NCBI GenBank assembly: GCA_003254905.1
Contig: QANU01056683.1
Coordinates: 3,503-67,502, forward strand
DNA: 64,000 nt
Source of the DNA: Nissolia schottii
Taxonomy: Eukaryota > Streptophyta > Magnoliopsida > Fabales > Fabaceae
Direction of reading: 5' to 3'
The notes beneath the pieces were generated by a model. That model did not search any database. It was not told the origin of the DNA and saw only the letters and a program-made list of their open reading frames with translations. Shown here one piece after another: positions 11,694-22,288 of this stretch (the stretch's first letter is position 1; each line of letters begins with the position of its first letter). The position numbers were made by a program, and so were the translations under genes.

Positions 11694-12743
11694 ACTGTGA
11701 TGGGGAGGAAGAAGAAGAAGAAGTAGAAGAAGGAGAAGTGAGAAGGAGAAGAAGAAGAAGAAGAAGAACATTTTGACTCGGACCTAAATTCTGAAAATGA
11801 CGGTGATAGTGTCAATTATTCATCATCAAACTAGTTGCGATTTGTATTTAATTAAACAATTTAAATATTATATTTCTTTTCTTTAACTTTTTGGTATTAA
11901 TTGCTTTATTTCATAATTAGTTATTAAATATAAATTTATATATACTAATAAACTAAAAAAATTAATTAAAATTATTTATTAATAAATTTATATTATTTAT
12001 TAAATTTAAAATTGTATAAATTTTCTGTGTTAATTAAATAAAATATAAATTTCTATATATTTATAAATAATAGGGTTTATAAATAATAAAATGAAATTAT
12101 TTAATAATATACTTAATTATTAAAATAATGCTAAAATATATAATAACTATTTAAAATAATTAACTAATTTTTAATTAATTTTTTAAATAATTAATTTTAT
12201 TGTTACCATCGGAATGTAACGACAGTAACAATATTAAAATAATACTAAATTTATCGTCGGTTAGCTACGACGGTAATTAGGCGAATAAAATAATCGTATA
12301 TGTTCCGTCGAACTATTGCCGACGGTAATAATTTGAAATAGTTACAAAGTTAGTGTCGGTTACGACCAACGGTAATCACTGAATAAAATATTATTATAAT
12401 CATCGTCGTACATTACCGACGGGAATAATTTAAAATAGTTATAAATTTAGTGTCAGTTACTACCAACGGTAATCAATGAATAAAATATTATTATAACCAC
12501 CGTCGGACTAATACCGTCGGTAACCCGGTTTAGATTTGCTCACAACTGAATCGGTTACCGACGGTTCTCTCTGCCGAAAATTAGCGTCGGTTAGCCATGT
12601 TCAACGCTAAGTTGATTACCATCGACTATTTAACCGTTGGCTTGATGACTGACGGTAATGCCGACGGTAACATTATATACCGACGGTAACCACCTAAATT
12701 GCCGGCGGTAATGTTGACGGTAATAGACTGTTTTCTTGTAGTG
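11694..12743 (+). mobile_element. Right end of a CACTA transposon
   Basis: The segment ends at 12743 in TTTTCTTGTAGTG, the inverse of the CACTACAAGAAAA terminus typical of plant CACTA elements. About 550 bp before the end is packed with CCGACGGTAA-type subterminal repeats in both orientations. At its left edge a GAA-rich tract (about 11704-11769) leads into an acidic frame (DSDLNSENDGDSVNYSSSN) ending at TAG 11832-11834, which resembles the acidic tail of a CACTA protein. Between lies an AT-rich, non-coding stretch. It may be the far half of the element whose other half is at 5141-6950, split by the gypsy element, but no duplication proves that. Confidence 0.75.
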
Positions 12744-12980
12744 CTGTTAAGTCATGCTGCACACTTGAATTAATCCCATTAGGAAAAAAAAACCCTTAAA
12801 ACATTTAAGAATTTCGTAAAAAAGAAAATTTGGTTTAAACTGTATGAGGTTGAAAGTTCCACTTAAGCACCCTTCCATGTGTGAGGTTGACACCTTAGCC
12901 ACATGCCTTATTAGATTTATGTTAAGCCTATTAAAATTTTAATAACTCTGTTAACAGTCAGGTCACCCTCTTCCATGTAG
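12744..12980. repeat. Left part of a repeat interrupted by a solo LTR
   Basis: Sequence at about 12843-12900 is the inverse of a tRNA-like phrase (tggctaaggtgtcaacctca) that recurs at 15681-15720 and, in the other orientation, at 15912-15956. The last part (about 12945-12980) matches the inverse of 15956-15985. Joined to 15681 onward it rebuilds a continuous copy of that repeat, which shows that the LTR between them is an insertion. No coding frame. Confidence 0.6.
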
Positions 12981-15677
12981 TAACACCCCTACTTTCAGCC
13001 TACGCGATCGTCGTACACTGATTATAGGGTTGCTATATTTTTTGGTTGGGGTTACTTCTAGCCCCTACTTTCACGTCGCAATTATCTCATATTCGAAAAT
13101 ACGGACCATTTTGAAAATCATGCGTTCACTTTATCAACTTGTAAACTAGGAGCCATGCGAGATCAAGAAAGCATATATATACAAATGATAGAGGCCCACA
13201 GGACTTAATCGAATTCCGTAATAGAACATGAAAAGTATTGCATATATAGGCATAAGTACAAGTACCTGGTCCTACACATAATTACACATCTGTTTACTAA
13301 TAAATACTACATAGAATCTGTAAAATATATAGATCTTATACATTAAATAAAACATTGATCGCCCTAACGCGTGAATAGTAGTTCTGCTACAGTTCTGGAT
13401 CTTTCCTGTTGCTGCCACCCATCGTCGTCTACCGCATGTTGGCCTCGTCGACCCACTCGCTCTGTACACCCGGAACCATAACGGAGTGGGAGTGAGAACG
13501 TTTCGTCCTCAGTGGGTCTCTACGTGTCATACGTACTAGAACCCTACTGATTATTATCTTTTGCCTTGTCCTGAGTAGTTTTATCTACTTTACTAGGTGA
13601 CTTGGGAAATCTAATCTTCACATTACCTAGGGCTTCGTGCTTGTTACTTATTCGGGGGAGTACTGTGACGTCTACTCACATACTCGCGTAATCTATAACT
13701 TCATATGGACCATCTCGAGAGTTCTCTTGACGGTGACTTACTTTAAACATACTTACATACATACATCACATAGCTTATGCATGAGGGGGAATCTGGGGTT
13801 CTCTTACACGCCCTATAGCTGCGTCCTTCTTCTCATCATAAGTCCACCTCCCTCGTAGATGCGGCCAAACATCTACAACCTGCTTCTGTTTCCATATCGC
13901 GTCAACCAGGCAGCGCTTAACCTTAGTGGTAGCTAACCATGGATGCTCAAAGTCACAAATCAATTGAACAACTATAGGAATAACCATCTAACTGCTGGGA
14001 TGGCGAGGGGTCGGCCCTGGGTCGGCCCTATGACTCAACCATCATGACTTTGTTCATTTTATTAGTTGGGGACCCATACTAGGTTTGGCCTGTGCCTTCC
14101 TTTACCAGGCCTGTGCATGTCTTTATCATGGTCAGTCCTATGCCTGCCTTTATAAAAATTCAGGCCTGTACCTGTTTTTCATGATCAGTCCTATGCCTGT
14201 GTTTATAAAATCAGGCTTGTGCCTGGGTTCATTTTTTCTTTAGCATGAGTTCAAGCCTATGCCTACGTTTATCTTTAACAATCCACCGTGCTGGACTGGT
14301 GAGAGGCTTGTCCGATGGATGTGCCAAGAGAGGGAATACCCTAATCATATAACTACGTTCTTTAAGGCACACCGGGCCCTCTGGGGTCGGGGCCTCATAA
14401 GACATGTCATTGTTCCCTAGGATTCAATTATGCTCTTTTTTATAACATTACGTGATAACCTCTAGTTATCTACGGTCGTCCTAAGTCGTAACGACGACCG
14501 AGTCCTCATGATGAATACATACAGTAAACCCACAATTACTTTCACATACTTTTCTAAGTTTCTGTGCTAGTTATAACATGTAGGAAAGCCAAACTCTTTG
14601 AGTTCTTTAAGGGTTATTTGAATGTCAAGGCTTTGTCATTCGAATAACATAAAATTGGGCCTTGGACTGTCAAAATCATGCATATTTAAGTTAGGCCGCT
14701 TAGCGGATGGGCTAGGCCACTCAGCGCATTGCTCAGCGTGCCGCTCAGCATACCGCTGGCCAAATCAATTCCAGCGTCAAATTCTTTTCGTAAATCTGAG
14801 ACCTTTCCACACAGTTCCAACCAGTACAGTTATATTTTTCTAACATTAAAATTTCATAAAATCATCTTCACATCATTATCACTATATTTTTCACATAATA
14901 TTTCCTAAATCAGTTTCTCAAATATAAACACATAAAATAACATAAACATCCACATAGACAGTGGGTCTAGGGTTACCCACTTCCTAAGCACGTTTTGAAC
15001 CGATGAAAGTGATGAGAAAAATATCCTCTTCACGTTGGTATGCTCTTCCTATTTTTCCTGAGTCCGGCAGCGTTACCGCAATGTGTACGAACAGAACCGG
15101 AAGTGTGTAAAAACTAAAGAAATTGTCGAGGAAGTGAAGCAGCAGCCCTCAGGGTATTTATAGCCCCAGGGCCTGCATTACTATTTCTCTTTTTTCTTTT
15201 CTTTTTCATTTTCTATATTATTATAATTATATTATTATATTATTATTTTAGAAAATATCTTGGCCTGCAGATAAGCTTCAAATCCTCCTGGCCCTTTTTG
15301 ATCACGTTTGATCGTGTTTGGTTGTTAATCGCTCGTGTATGGATATCCTAAAAATTTTCTGAACACATATTCGTGATCTACTAATTATTCCGGTCAGGAG
15401 GATATGTCTGGTTGGGGTATTCGTGAACATATCTCCGTAAGAGTATATTTTATGGATACCTTTGGGACCTGACGAAATTTTGGTGCTGACCGAAAATTTT
15501 TTCGACACTCGCGAGATTTCCATGAGCTTACAAAACCATTATTTTGAGTGGTATTTTGGATGAGGTAACCTTCATAATTAAATTTCCAGTCTAAATAACT
15601 ATTTTGAGAACACTTTAATTACACGAAATTGTTGATTACGCGAAATCTTTGTAAGGGAAAAAATTTGGGATATTATA
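12981..15677 (-). mobile_element. Solo LTR, 2.7 kb, gypsy chromovirus-like
   Basis: The block opens on the + strand with TAACACCCCTAC (a worn TGTAACACCC end) and closes with GGGATATTATA. GTAG flanks it on both sides (12977-12980 and 15678-15681). A TATA box on the - strand (15154-15163) and the 'atgcatgagggg...ttctcttac' core at about 13777-13806 place it with the three other long LTRs. No internal domain is attached, so it is a solo LTR. It carries its own 'caggcctgtgcctg' repeat series (about 14090-14235) and CTCAGCG words. Where its relatives have the acidic reading frame, only about 60-100 bp of unrelated sequence is present. Confidence 0.75.
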
Positions 15678-15680
15678 GTA

Positions 15681-15956
15681 GGCATTCTTCCATGTGTGAG
15701 ACTGACACCTTAACCACATAAATCTAATAAAATTTTAATAGGCTTAACTTAAATCTAATAAGACTATTAAAATTTTTATTTGTTTCATTTTTTTTTATAT
15801 AAAGAAGCTTGCTTTCTTGCAAGTGGCAAAATTTAAATTTTTGAGTCATTTATTAGTAACACCGTTCAGGTATAAAATATATGCAACATCATATAACAAT
15901 AACACGAGTAGTCTAGTGGTTAAGGTATCATTCTCACACATGAAAGAATGCCTACG
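15681..15956. repeat. Hairpin-forming repeat with tRNA-like arms
   Basis: The ends (about 15681-15720 and 15912-15956) are inverted copies of each other, about 40 bp each, separated by roughly 190 bp of AT-rich sequence. The right arm contains 'tctagtggttaagg', which resembles the A-box region of a tRNA. No B-box (GGTTCGANNC) follows, so it is not a tRNA gene. It behaves like a small foldback or MITE-like element. Another rearranged copy is at 12843-12980. Confidence 0.5.
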
Positions 15957-16547
15957 TAGAAGGGAGTGACATGGCTGTTAACGGAGCAATGTGACACATT
16001 AACTGCCACGTCAATAACCACTATTAGTCAAGCGGGCAGAAAGACTAAAATCCTTCGCAGTTGGATGTTTCACAAATTTTGCATTTGGTTGAAACGGAGC
16101 ATTGGGAATTTACAATCAGGTTACGCATTAAGAAATCATGAAAGTCATGACTGCATTGTAATCGTAAAAAACATGCATCAGTGCGCTCCAGCTAGCCCAT
16201 TGTCTTAGAGGGAGAGACAGACTAAAAATGTACTGACCACTAAATCCATGTTCTGCACTTCTACTAGGTCTACTTTAAGGTAACGTCACATTACAAAAAA
16301 AATAAGCACAGGAGTTACAATAACATTCGAGTTGTTCGGCTTGTAGATGCTTGGTCTTGTTAGGATCTTATCCTCTTGATCAGTGCTAGGAGAATGGTGA
16401 AGGAGAATTAGAATTATTAACATGTGTTGTTGGAAATCATTAGTGATCTTGAGTTATGTTAAAATAGTTTGGAATCCTTATAAAAAAAAATGGCAAGTAC
16501 AAAAAAGAAAACCTAAATAGACCCACTGACTTCTTAAGTCGTATTCA
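15957..16547. other. No feature recognised
   Basis: Mixed-composition intergenic sequence. Short open frames are present but have no recognisable motif. I see no repeat or RNA gene here. Confidence 0.4.
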
Positions 16548-17489
16548 ATGACATTAACAAGAGTCACNNTGGCGAATCCACGTAGGATTCGCCTGCCGCG
16601 TTGGCGAATTTGCGCCAAAATCGCCTGCCGCGTTGGCGCATCCTGCGTGGCACGCCACGCGTGCGTCCGGCGCCACGTCAGCCCAAACCGTGGTATATAT
16701 GTAATATGTTTAAAACCGAGGGCAATCTTGTAATATCTTTGACAAACAGTGTCCAAGGAGAAAAAAATTCCTCTTCTCTGCCAACTTCGCTGCTTCTTTT
16801 TCCACATCGAAGCAGCAAAACTCCTCTGTTCCACCTTCAGATGCATAATCAGCACCCTGTGTATCAGCAAATTGCACGACGACAGAAACTCCGATCTTAT
16901 TTGTCGGGGCTAGGCTTGCGCTGCCAGTTCGCGTCGTTGCTCGCCCGGGCATGGAGCGGTGGTGCTGTTTAAGTTCCTACCGTGATGACGACTATACAGG
17001 CAGGCGTGGAACCGGCCTTGTCGGCGACACGGTGCTCCCTCACCGGCATGGTCACATGCAGGTATAGCTTCCATTGTTCTTTTTCCTCGTGTGACGGCAG
17101 CGCCGCATCTCAGGTGAGAATGGAGGTGGACATGTCATTCTCGAGGTTGAGACAGAGCCACGACTTCTCGCAATCCGTCTCGGTGGTAGTGTGGAAGACG
17201 CGCCTGCGGAGGCCAGGCTCCTGCCGCCAAACAGCTCTGGAGACAAGAAGAATAATTCTCGGGCAGAATGTTCGATGTTCGACGAGACCCACCGCCACTG
17301 CCTCTGCTTTTTATTCCCTCGGCAAATGGTCAAAATTCAGCCTTAAACCATGACCATAGCTTCAAAGCATGGCACGAATTCGGCCTCAAGTAGCAATGGT
17401 AGATTGCTTTCCATTTTTTTATCAAATTGAGGTTCCAGCTAATTAGAAGATATAACCAAATGTAGATTTTCTCAGATCTACACAACCAA
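16548..17489. other. GC-rich island with palindrome and sequence gap
   Basis: This patch stands out from its AT-rich surroundings. It starts beside a 2-base N gap (16568-16569) with a perfect palindrome, GGCGAATCC then GGATTCGCC around a 5-base centre. An 18-bp direct repeat (TCGCCTGCCGCGTTGGCG) follows at 16589-16606 and 16621-16638. From 16950 a frame starting MERWCCLSSYRDDD ends at a good splice donor (CAG/GTATAG, about 17063). A possible second exon follows the acceptor-like 'ctcag' near 17113. I cannot identify the product. It may be a captured host gene fragment or a first exon plus leader of a dead gene. Confidence 0.35.
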
Positions 17490-17942
17490 TTAAACACCCT
17501 AGTTAGCTATCTTACGCTTAAGTCTTAAACCGTGCATAACTAGGTTGTTATCTGCTTGGTTGAGATTACTTAGTCTCATTACATTTTAAAAATAAGGCTT
17601 TATAAAAATATGGACCAATTTAAAACTTTTCCTTCAATCTTATTTTGGATAATAAATTAGAGTCACGCATAAACGAATCATATAATACAAACGACAGAGC
17701 ATACAGCTTAGCGAACGATAGACGGATAATAGTCAACCAAATATGCAAACAATTGATAACGGGATCCATCAATAGACTTAATTATGCATTCCACAATACT
17801 TATCACCATTACATCCAAATAAGTAATAAATAATACCTTTTAGTCATCACTACTAATATCATGGTCTCCAATACAAAGTCACAGTACTATATAGGTCCTA
17901 AGGACTGATGGGTACTACTCATTGAGTCCGTACAATGCGACG

Positions 17943-18549
17943 CTAATCCTCTGTGTCCTCCCTCGGGTCCTCCTGGTACTCGTCCTCCTCAATCGCCATT
18001 GGGTCCTCCTCTGGCTCGTCGTCGGACATCCCTGCCGATGTGTACTGGACGGGGCGAGTCATCGCCCTCATCGTCCTTAGATGAACTCTCTAGGATTGTA
18101 GGGAGATCATGATGGGCCCCAGATGATCCTGCCTCGTGATCGTGACTCCTCCTGACAAGTAGACGGTGCATCACCAAGACTCTCTTCCTAGCACTGCAGC
18201 GAAGGCCTACGAAGCAAGGAGAGGGGCGTAAGGAGCAAAGGTCTATCTCCACATCCTTTTGATAAGAAAGAGGCTCGTCAACCACGTGATCATCATCCTC
18301 GATCATGATGGGATGATCGAGGGACATCCCTTGAACGGGAAGTGGCTCCACATGTGGCTCAAGTGGTGGAATAGAAGGCAACTCCGGTGGCGGGTTAGGA
18401 GGTGTTCTGAAGTTGAGAAGCGGGTCAATCAGTGCGTAGGCTGGAATGTAGACTCGTATCTCCGTGATGGCGCCGGTGTGGGGGTCAAACTGGCTCGTCA
18501 TGCCTGCCAAGATTGTCGACTCCCCCAATGGCAAGTCCATCTGTGTCAC
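17943..18549 (-). pseudogene. LTR-internal acidic ORF, copy B
   Basis: The frame opens at an acceptor-like 'ttctag/gtgacacag' (AG at 18551-18550). It has ATGs at 18549 and 18540 and is open for 186 codons to 17989. The expected acidic end (DDEPEEDPMAIEEDEYQEDP, then TAG at 17945-17943) follows in another frame, so one frameshift separates them. Segments in order: FDPHTGAITEIRV, a proline-rich stretch (PPNPPPELPSIPPLEPHVEP), MIEDDDHVVDEPL, YQKDVEID, RKRVLVMHRL, SHDHEAGSS and DLPTI. No signal peptide or membrane segment is seen. The function is unknown. Copies A and C share the order and many residues. Confidence 0.6.
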
Positions 18550-19179
18550 CTAGAACCATAGACGAGTGGGGTGAGAACATCGCGTTCTCAGTGGGAAACT
18601 TATGCGAAAACACTTTTTCAATTATCTCGTATATGATTCCGGCCGCTCAGGAGTTCTCTAAGTGTCATGCAGTTCTATAATTCCTAGTTCATTTTTATGT
18701 TTGCTAATCCTGAACAGCTTTATCTATGTTACTAGATGTGAGGGGACACACTATAATCTTTACCCTAGTCAGCATACATAGGTCATCATGCTTGTTATTA
18801 TTATGCGTCAGGAAAAATTAGGAACTTACTATCCTTAGGGCGATTATCAATGACTTCTCGCCGTACATACATATCTCAGTTCTGACATTTATCACATAAT
18901 ATGCATGAGGGGTAATGGGGATTCTCTTACGCACCTAAGGCGGCGTCCTTCTTGTTTCTTTAAATGTCCACGTTCCCCATTGTAATCCTAGGGACCGTCA
19001 CCCCATTGGAATACAATCTACTTCTTTTCGGATCCTCGTTACTATGGGCAGAGCTAATGCCCGAGTGGTAGCAAACCACGGATGCACAAATGCATATGAA
19101 TCTGGCGGCTCGGGATAACCATCGACTTGTACGATGGTGAGAGCAGTGCCCTTGTGACACAACCGGGAGTGGACTCACT

Positions 19180-19320
19180 TTTCCGCACCTTCGGTGACAT
19201 CTTTTTTTTCACATTTGTCCGCACCTTCAGGGACATTTTACCTTTTTATCTTTGTTCACACCTTCGGGGACATCTTAGTTTTTTTATCTTTATCCGCACC
19301 TTCGGGGATATCTTACTTTT
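19180..19320. repeat. About 40-bp tandem repeat in LTR (CGCACCTTCGGGGACATCTTA)
   Basis: Four imperfect copies of a unit built on 'gcaccttcggggacatctta' plus a T-rich tail. The right arm has three copies at about 26655-26750 in inverse orientation. Other LTRs of the group have different repeat series at the same relative place, so this looks like a fast-changing position. Confidence 0.7.
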
Positions 19321-20127
19321 TATCTTTCTCTTTCTTTTCTTTCTTTTCTTTGTCCTTATTGATGAATTATGACTTTCTTGACATGTCTTTGTCCTTTCTT
19401 TGTCTATGACGGTAGTCATACATGCAGGCGTAGGCCTGTATTCATCATGAACCAATCCTCCGTTTTTCCTAAGGTTCAATTATGGTCTTTGTTACGTTTA
19501 GGTGATAACTTCTAGTTTTCTAAGGCCGTCACTCTTCTTTAGTGTCAAGGTAATAGCTATGAATAGTCATCGACTCCCGGTAAAGGGTAGAAGAATGCGA
19601 CCTATTATGGGACATACAATGCATTACAGATGGTATAAACCAATGCTTCCATAGATTTCATCGTGGTTTACAATTATAGCTTTCATACCTGTTTATTTTG
19701 TACCATCTCCCCTATAGGGAGTGTGTGCGAGTTGTTTATTTCAAGAATAGGTTGGATCCAACCAACTGCACTTTTTCCTAGTTATAAAGAAAAGGGTGGA
19801 TGATCCCATAGGCTAAAAAAAATGAATTAATGAATCTATTTTTACGTTATTTCGTACTGTATTGTACAATTTCTTTGTTTGTGGGATTCTTTTCTCACGT
19901 GATAAAGAATTCAATTTTCGAATGGATTCCTACATATGCCTAGATCTCGGATAAATGGAAATTTTATAGGTCTTGACGACCACCGTAACCTTATGATGCA
20001 TAATAATATTCATATGGGCATAATACACATTATCAAGATACACAATATGTGACCTTTTACATCATACGTTCATTAAGGTACGACAACACTTGTCAGGATA
20101 TCCATAACCTCTTTTTCCTTTGGAATT

Positions 20128-20830
20128 TTGGCTAGCGAATACCCGATGAGTCCTAGACCTCATCCTAGGGTTTTTGATAACTCTAATATCAATTTCCACA
20201 CATATAAGCCCAGATTTTATGCCCAAGGTTCAGCAATTACAGATTCACCCCTTTTTCCCAAAATGCCATCTTTTACCCGAAAAACCCGTTTTTCGTTAGA
20301 ATTTTTAATCAACCATCGACCGATGGACTCAAGGCTTGACCCCAAAGTTTTCCATAGTTCTGAACTCATTTTTCACAAAATCAAACCCAGATTTTCAATA
20401 CCCTTACCCAAAATTACATTTCTGCCCTCATATGCTCGAAACGTCGTTTTTGCCCGAAAAACTGATTTTCCTTTGAAATTTTATTTCGCCATAACCCGAT
20501 GGTTCAAGACTTAACCCCAGGGTTTTTTGATATCTCTAAACCCATATTTCATGATAATAAACCTAGATTTTCAATCCTCGTACCCGAAATTACAGATTTT
20601 CCCTTTTATGATCAAAATGTCATTTTTGCTCGAAAAACCGATTTCCTTCAAAATTTTAGTTAACCACAATCCAATGGACTCAAGTCTTGATGTTAAGGTT
20701 TTTGATATCATTTTCATGATAATAAACCCAGATTTTTAGTCTAAATGCCCGAAATTACAAAAATGAAAATTTTGTCCTTATGTGCCCAAAACGTCATTTT
20801 CTTTCATGTCACTTTCTTTCAAAATCAAAC
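20128..20830. repeat. 176-bp tandem repeat, four copies, left LTR arm
   Basis: The phrase 'ctcaagacttgaccccagggttttt' and its neighbours recur near 20144, 20326, 20503 and 20677, a spacing of about 175-180 bp. Each unit also contains a 'tttcataaaatcaaacccagatttt'-like line and an 'aaaacgtcatttttgcccgaaaaacc'-like line. The open frames through it are by-products of the repeat. Confidence 0.75.
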
Positions 20831-22288
20831 CCATGTACCACCCTTGGACCTCCATAACAAAATTTTCAACAACCACATAACATTATTCCAACATTTAAAC
20901 ACTACATATCACATGCAAGTATCATCCATCAACAAATATTGCATAATATGTTATATGTTTACCAAAATCACTAAAATGCTTGCGTGCAACATAAACACAC
21001 ACATGCATCATACATAGATTACCAAGTAGTGATCAAACTAGAGATTAGCCATAGATTTTTAACAACTAGAAATATATTTATCCTAATCAAATCACTAACA
21101 ACACATGCAAGTTCATTTCAAGACATGAAACACTTGTTATGTTCATTTTCTCATAAATCACATAAACATTCAAGAAGACATAGAACCATTAAAAGATGGT
21201 CTTAGTTAGTTTACCCATTTGTGAAGATGAAGGTGTGTAGTGTGATGAGTGTTGAGTGAGGGCTTCTCAAGAGTCCTTGAGAATTCCAAGTTTGGTGCTT
21301 CCTTGCTTGGAAATGGTGTGGCTTAGTGGTCTAGAGAGAACAAGATTGTGTTCTCCACTAAATTTTTGGTGTAGGAAAATGAAAAGAAAGTGATGAGAAG
21401 GGGGGCTGGTTTTGGTTTTGGGGGAGGAGAATAGTGGAAGAATGCTTGATTTTTGGCTTTGAAGACAATGGTGGTTTTAGAGCTTTGCTCGGTATAGTTA
21501 TATATGTGTTTTTGAGAGAGTTTTGGAAGAGAAAATCTGCCTCTAAAAATGAAGAGGGAGTTCGGTTTTTAGCTGGAGAAATTGGCTCATTTTTGGCTAA
21601 AAGTATTCATGTAATGATGCGCTATCATGTTGCCTTTATGCCTTGACCAATGCATGATCATTGTTTGGCAAAATAGGTAAGAAATCACATGATCGTGGGG
21701 GTGGCATGACTGCAGCCGCAGCATGCTCAGCCTAGGGGGGATTTTTGGGGCAAATTTTTATTAAAATGTGTTAAAGGAAATAGGTGCAATCATGCTATTT
21801 TTTGAATGAGCCAATGCATATACATGGCTTGCAAAAGTAAACCAAGAATGCAATAAGAGGTCTTAGGGCTACGGCTGCAGATTTTTCCCCCTTAGCTGTG
21901 CAAGAGAAATATCTCTCCAAAATTGTACGTGTTCGGTCGTGTTTGATCACTAACTGTCCGGTTACGCGCGTGTTCGCGTGTGCGAAAAATTAACGATCGA
22001 TCTAAAAATCATCTAAACATAATTTAACACCAATCAAACACTAAAAATAAGACTTTGGGAGTTATCTAGGATATTCTAAATTTTCTCCGGTAAAAAATGT
22101 ATTTTTTACGGGTACTGCCGGTACGTACTTAAATTTCCGATAACGACCGAAAATTAGTACAAAAATCATTTAAAAATAAAATCACATTCTTCAAACAATT
22201 CTAATGAGAAATTTAATTTTTATCTAAGGCACTCGCATTTTCTAGGTTTATCAAATTTATTTTATGTGTGCTTTCCATTCCCGTTAAA

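Larger units (their letters stand above)
17490..22288 (-). mobile_element. Long LTR, left arm of an 11.2 kb inverted repeat
   Basis: The block is collinear, in inverse orientation, with 23795-28730. Its low-coordinate end (TTAAACACCCTAG) corresponds to the TGAAACACCCTAG end of that copy. At 22288 it stops about 190 bp short of the expected TGTAACATC terminus and abuts gag-like sequence of another element, so it is truncated. It lacks about 120 bp found in the right arm (between 19462 and 19470). It has about 450 bp of extra sequence (about 19530-19975). It contains an acidic reading frame, a short repeat series at 19180-19320 and four copies of a 176-bp tandem repeat. Neither a primer site nor gag follows it. 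Confidence 0.75.

Noticed and set aside
15912-15957. Possible tRNA gene (tctagtggttaagg)
   Set aside because: No B-box follows at the right distance. The sequence is one arm of an inverted repeat with copies nearby.
20128-21205. Series of open frames in the LTR arms
   Set aside because: They are by-products of a 176-bp tandem repeat with few stops. Copies in the two arms do not keep the same frame limits.
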